The translations under genes were made by a program, and so were the position numbers. A stretch of 8,888 nt of DNA from Desulfovibrio desulfuricans (GTDB lineage Bacteria; Desulfobacterota; Desulfovibrionia; Desulfovibrionales; Desulfovibrionaceae). The stretch is from positions 1 through 8,888 of the forward strand of contig QKDT01000419.1 in NCBI GenBank assembly GCA_003251995.1, given 5' to 3'. This document shows positions 8,685-8,888 of this stretch, piece by piece; positions within the stretch are counted from its first letter, which is position 1, and each line of letters starts with the position of its first letter. The notes under the pieces were generated by a model that saw only the letters and a program-made list of their open reading frames with translations, was not told the origin of the DNA and did no database searches.

Positions 8685-8888
8685 CTAGCTCTGCTCCTCT
8701 TGCCGGTTAGCCTTGAGCTGACCACAGGCTGCCTTGATGTCTTGCCCCTTGCTCTTGCGGAGAATGGCAGTAATCTTACGCTTCCAGAGGTATTGCTCAA
8801 AAGCCAGCACGCTTTCTTCTGTTGGAGCGGCGTAGGGTGCGCCTTCGGCTGGATTGTAGACAATAAGGTTACGCTTGCCGCGCACGTC
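8685..8888 (-). CDS. rlmN: 23S rRNA/tRNA adenine-C2 methyltransferase RlmN, C-terminal end (truncated by window)
   Basis: Only the last 67 codons are present; the gene continues beyond the window edge and ends at TAG (8685-8687). The segment NLIVYNPAEGAPY...VLAFEQYLWKRKITAILRKSKGQDIKAACGQL matches the RlmN C-terminus closely (compare E. coli IIPWNPFPGAPY...RKTRGDDIDAACGQL).  RlmN is a radical-SAM enzyme that methylates C2 of A2503 in 23S rRNA and A37 of some tRNAs. The Cys of AACGQL (codon 8724-8726) is the residue that is transiently S-methylated in catalysis, so the visible catalytic part is intact. The radical-SAM CxxxCxxC site is outside the window. The tail after CGQL is short (9 residues, versus over 20 in E. 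coli). It converges with the redox operon and is probably unrelated to it. Confidence 0.92.
   Translation of the reverse strand, partial: DVRGKRNLIVYNPAEGAPYAAPTEESVLAFEQYLWKRKITAILRKSKGQDIKAACGQLKANRQEEQS

Overview
The window looks like chromosomal DNA from a moderately high-GC, gene-dense anaerobic deltaproteobacterium. A Desulfovibrio-type sulfate reducer is the best guess, from the gene style, the pairing of a Tat-exported Fe-S protein with a b-type cytochrome, and a PUFA/glycolipid-type PKS. This taxonomic call is inference; no rRNA or other marker gene is present to settle it.

Layout. Bases 1-6858 form one co-directional (+) block with short gaps or overlaps. It holds the 3' part of a large multidomain polyketide/fatty-acid synthase (acyltransferase, carrier domain, degenerate ketoreductase-like region, dehydratase-like double hotdog; the 5' end lies outside the window), a TolC/NodT-type outer-membrane factor lipoprotein, a HlyD-type periplasmic adaptor, and a polytopic MOP-superfamily (Wzx-like) flippase. 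After a 150-base gap, bases 7009-8501 carry a translationally coupled pair: a Tat-exported, C-tail-anchored protein with four Fe-S cluster motifs (HybA/FdnH type) and a small four-helix cytochrome b-like membrane protein. No catalytic subunit for this pair is in the window. A 183-base convergent gap with a strong 28-bp dyad follows, then the 3' end of rlmN on the minus strand.

How the genes may work together. The first block reads as a make-and-export cassette: the PKS makes a lipid or polyketide, the flippase could move it across the inner membrane, and the adaptor plus outer-membrane factor could carry it through the envelope. It resembles in outline the cyanobacterial heterocyst glycolipid system (HglE-type PKS with a DevBCA-HgdD exporter), but here no ABC or RND pump is visible and a MOP flippase sits where the pump would be expected. 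The redox pair would pass electrons between the periplasm and the quinone pool. Its third Fe-S motif has Asp in place of the second Cys.

The most interesting points are the unusual synthase/exporter/flippase cassette, the apparent loss of canonical catalytic residues in the PKS processing domains, the CxxDxxC cluster in the orphan Fe-S protein, and the near-perfect dyad between the convergent genes.
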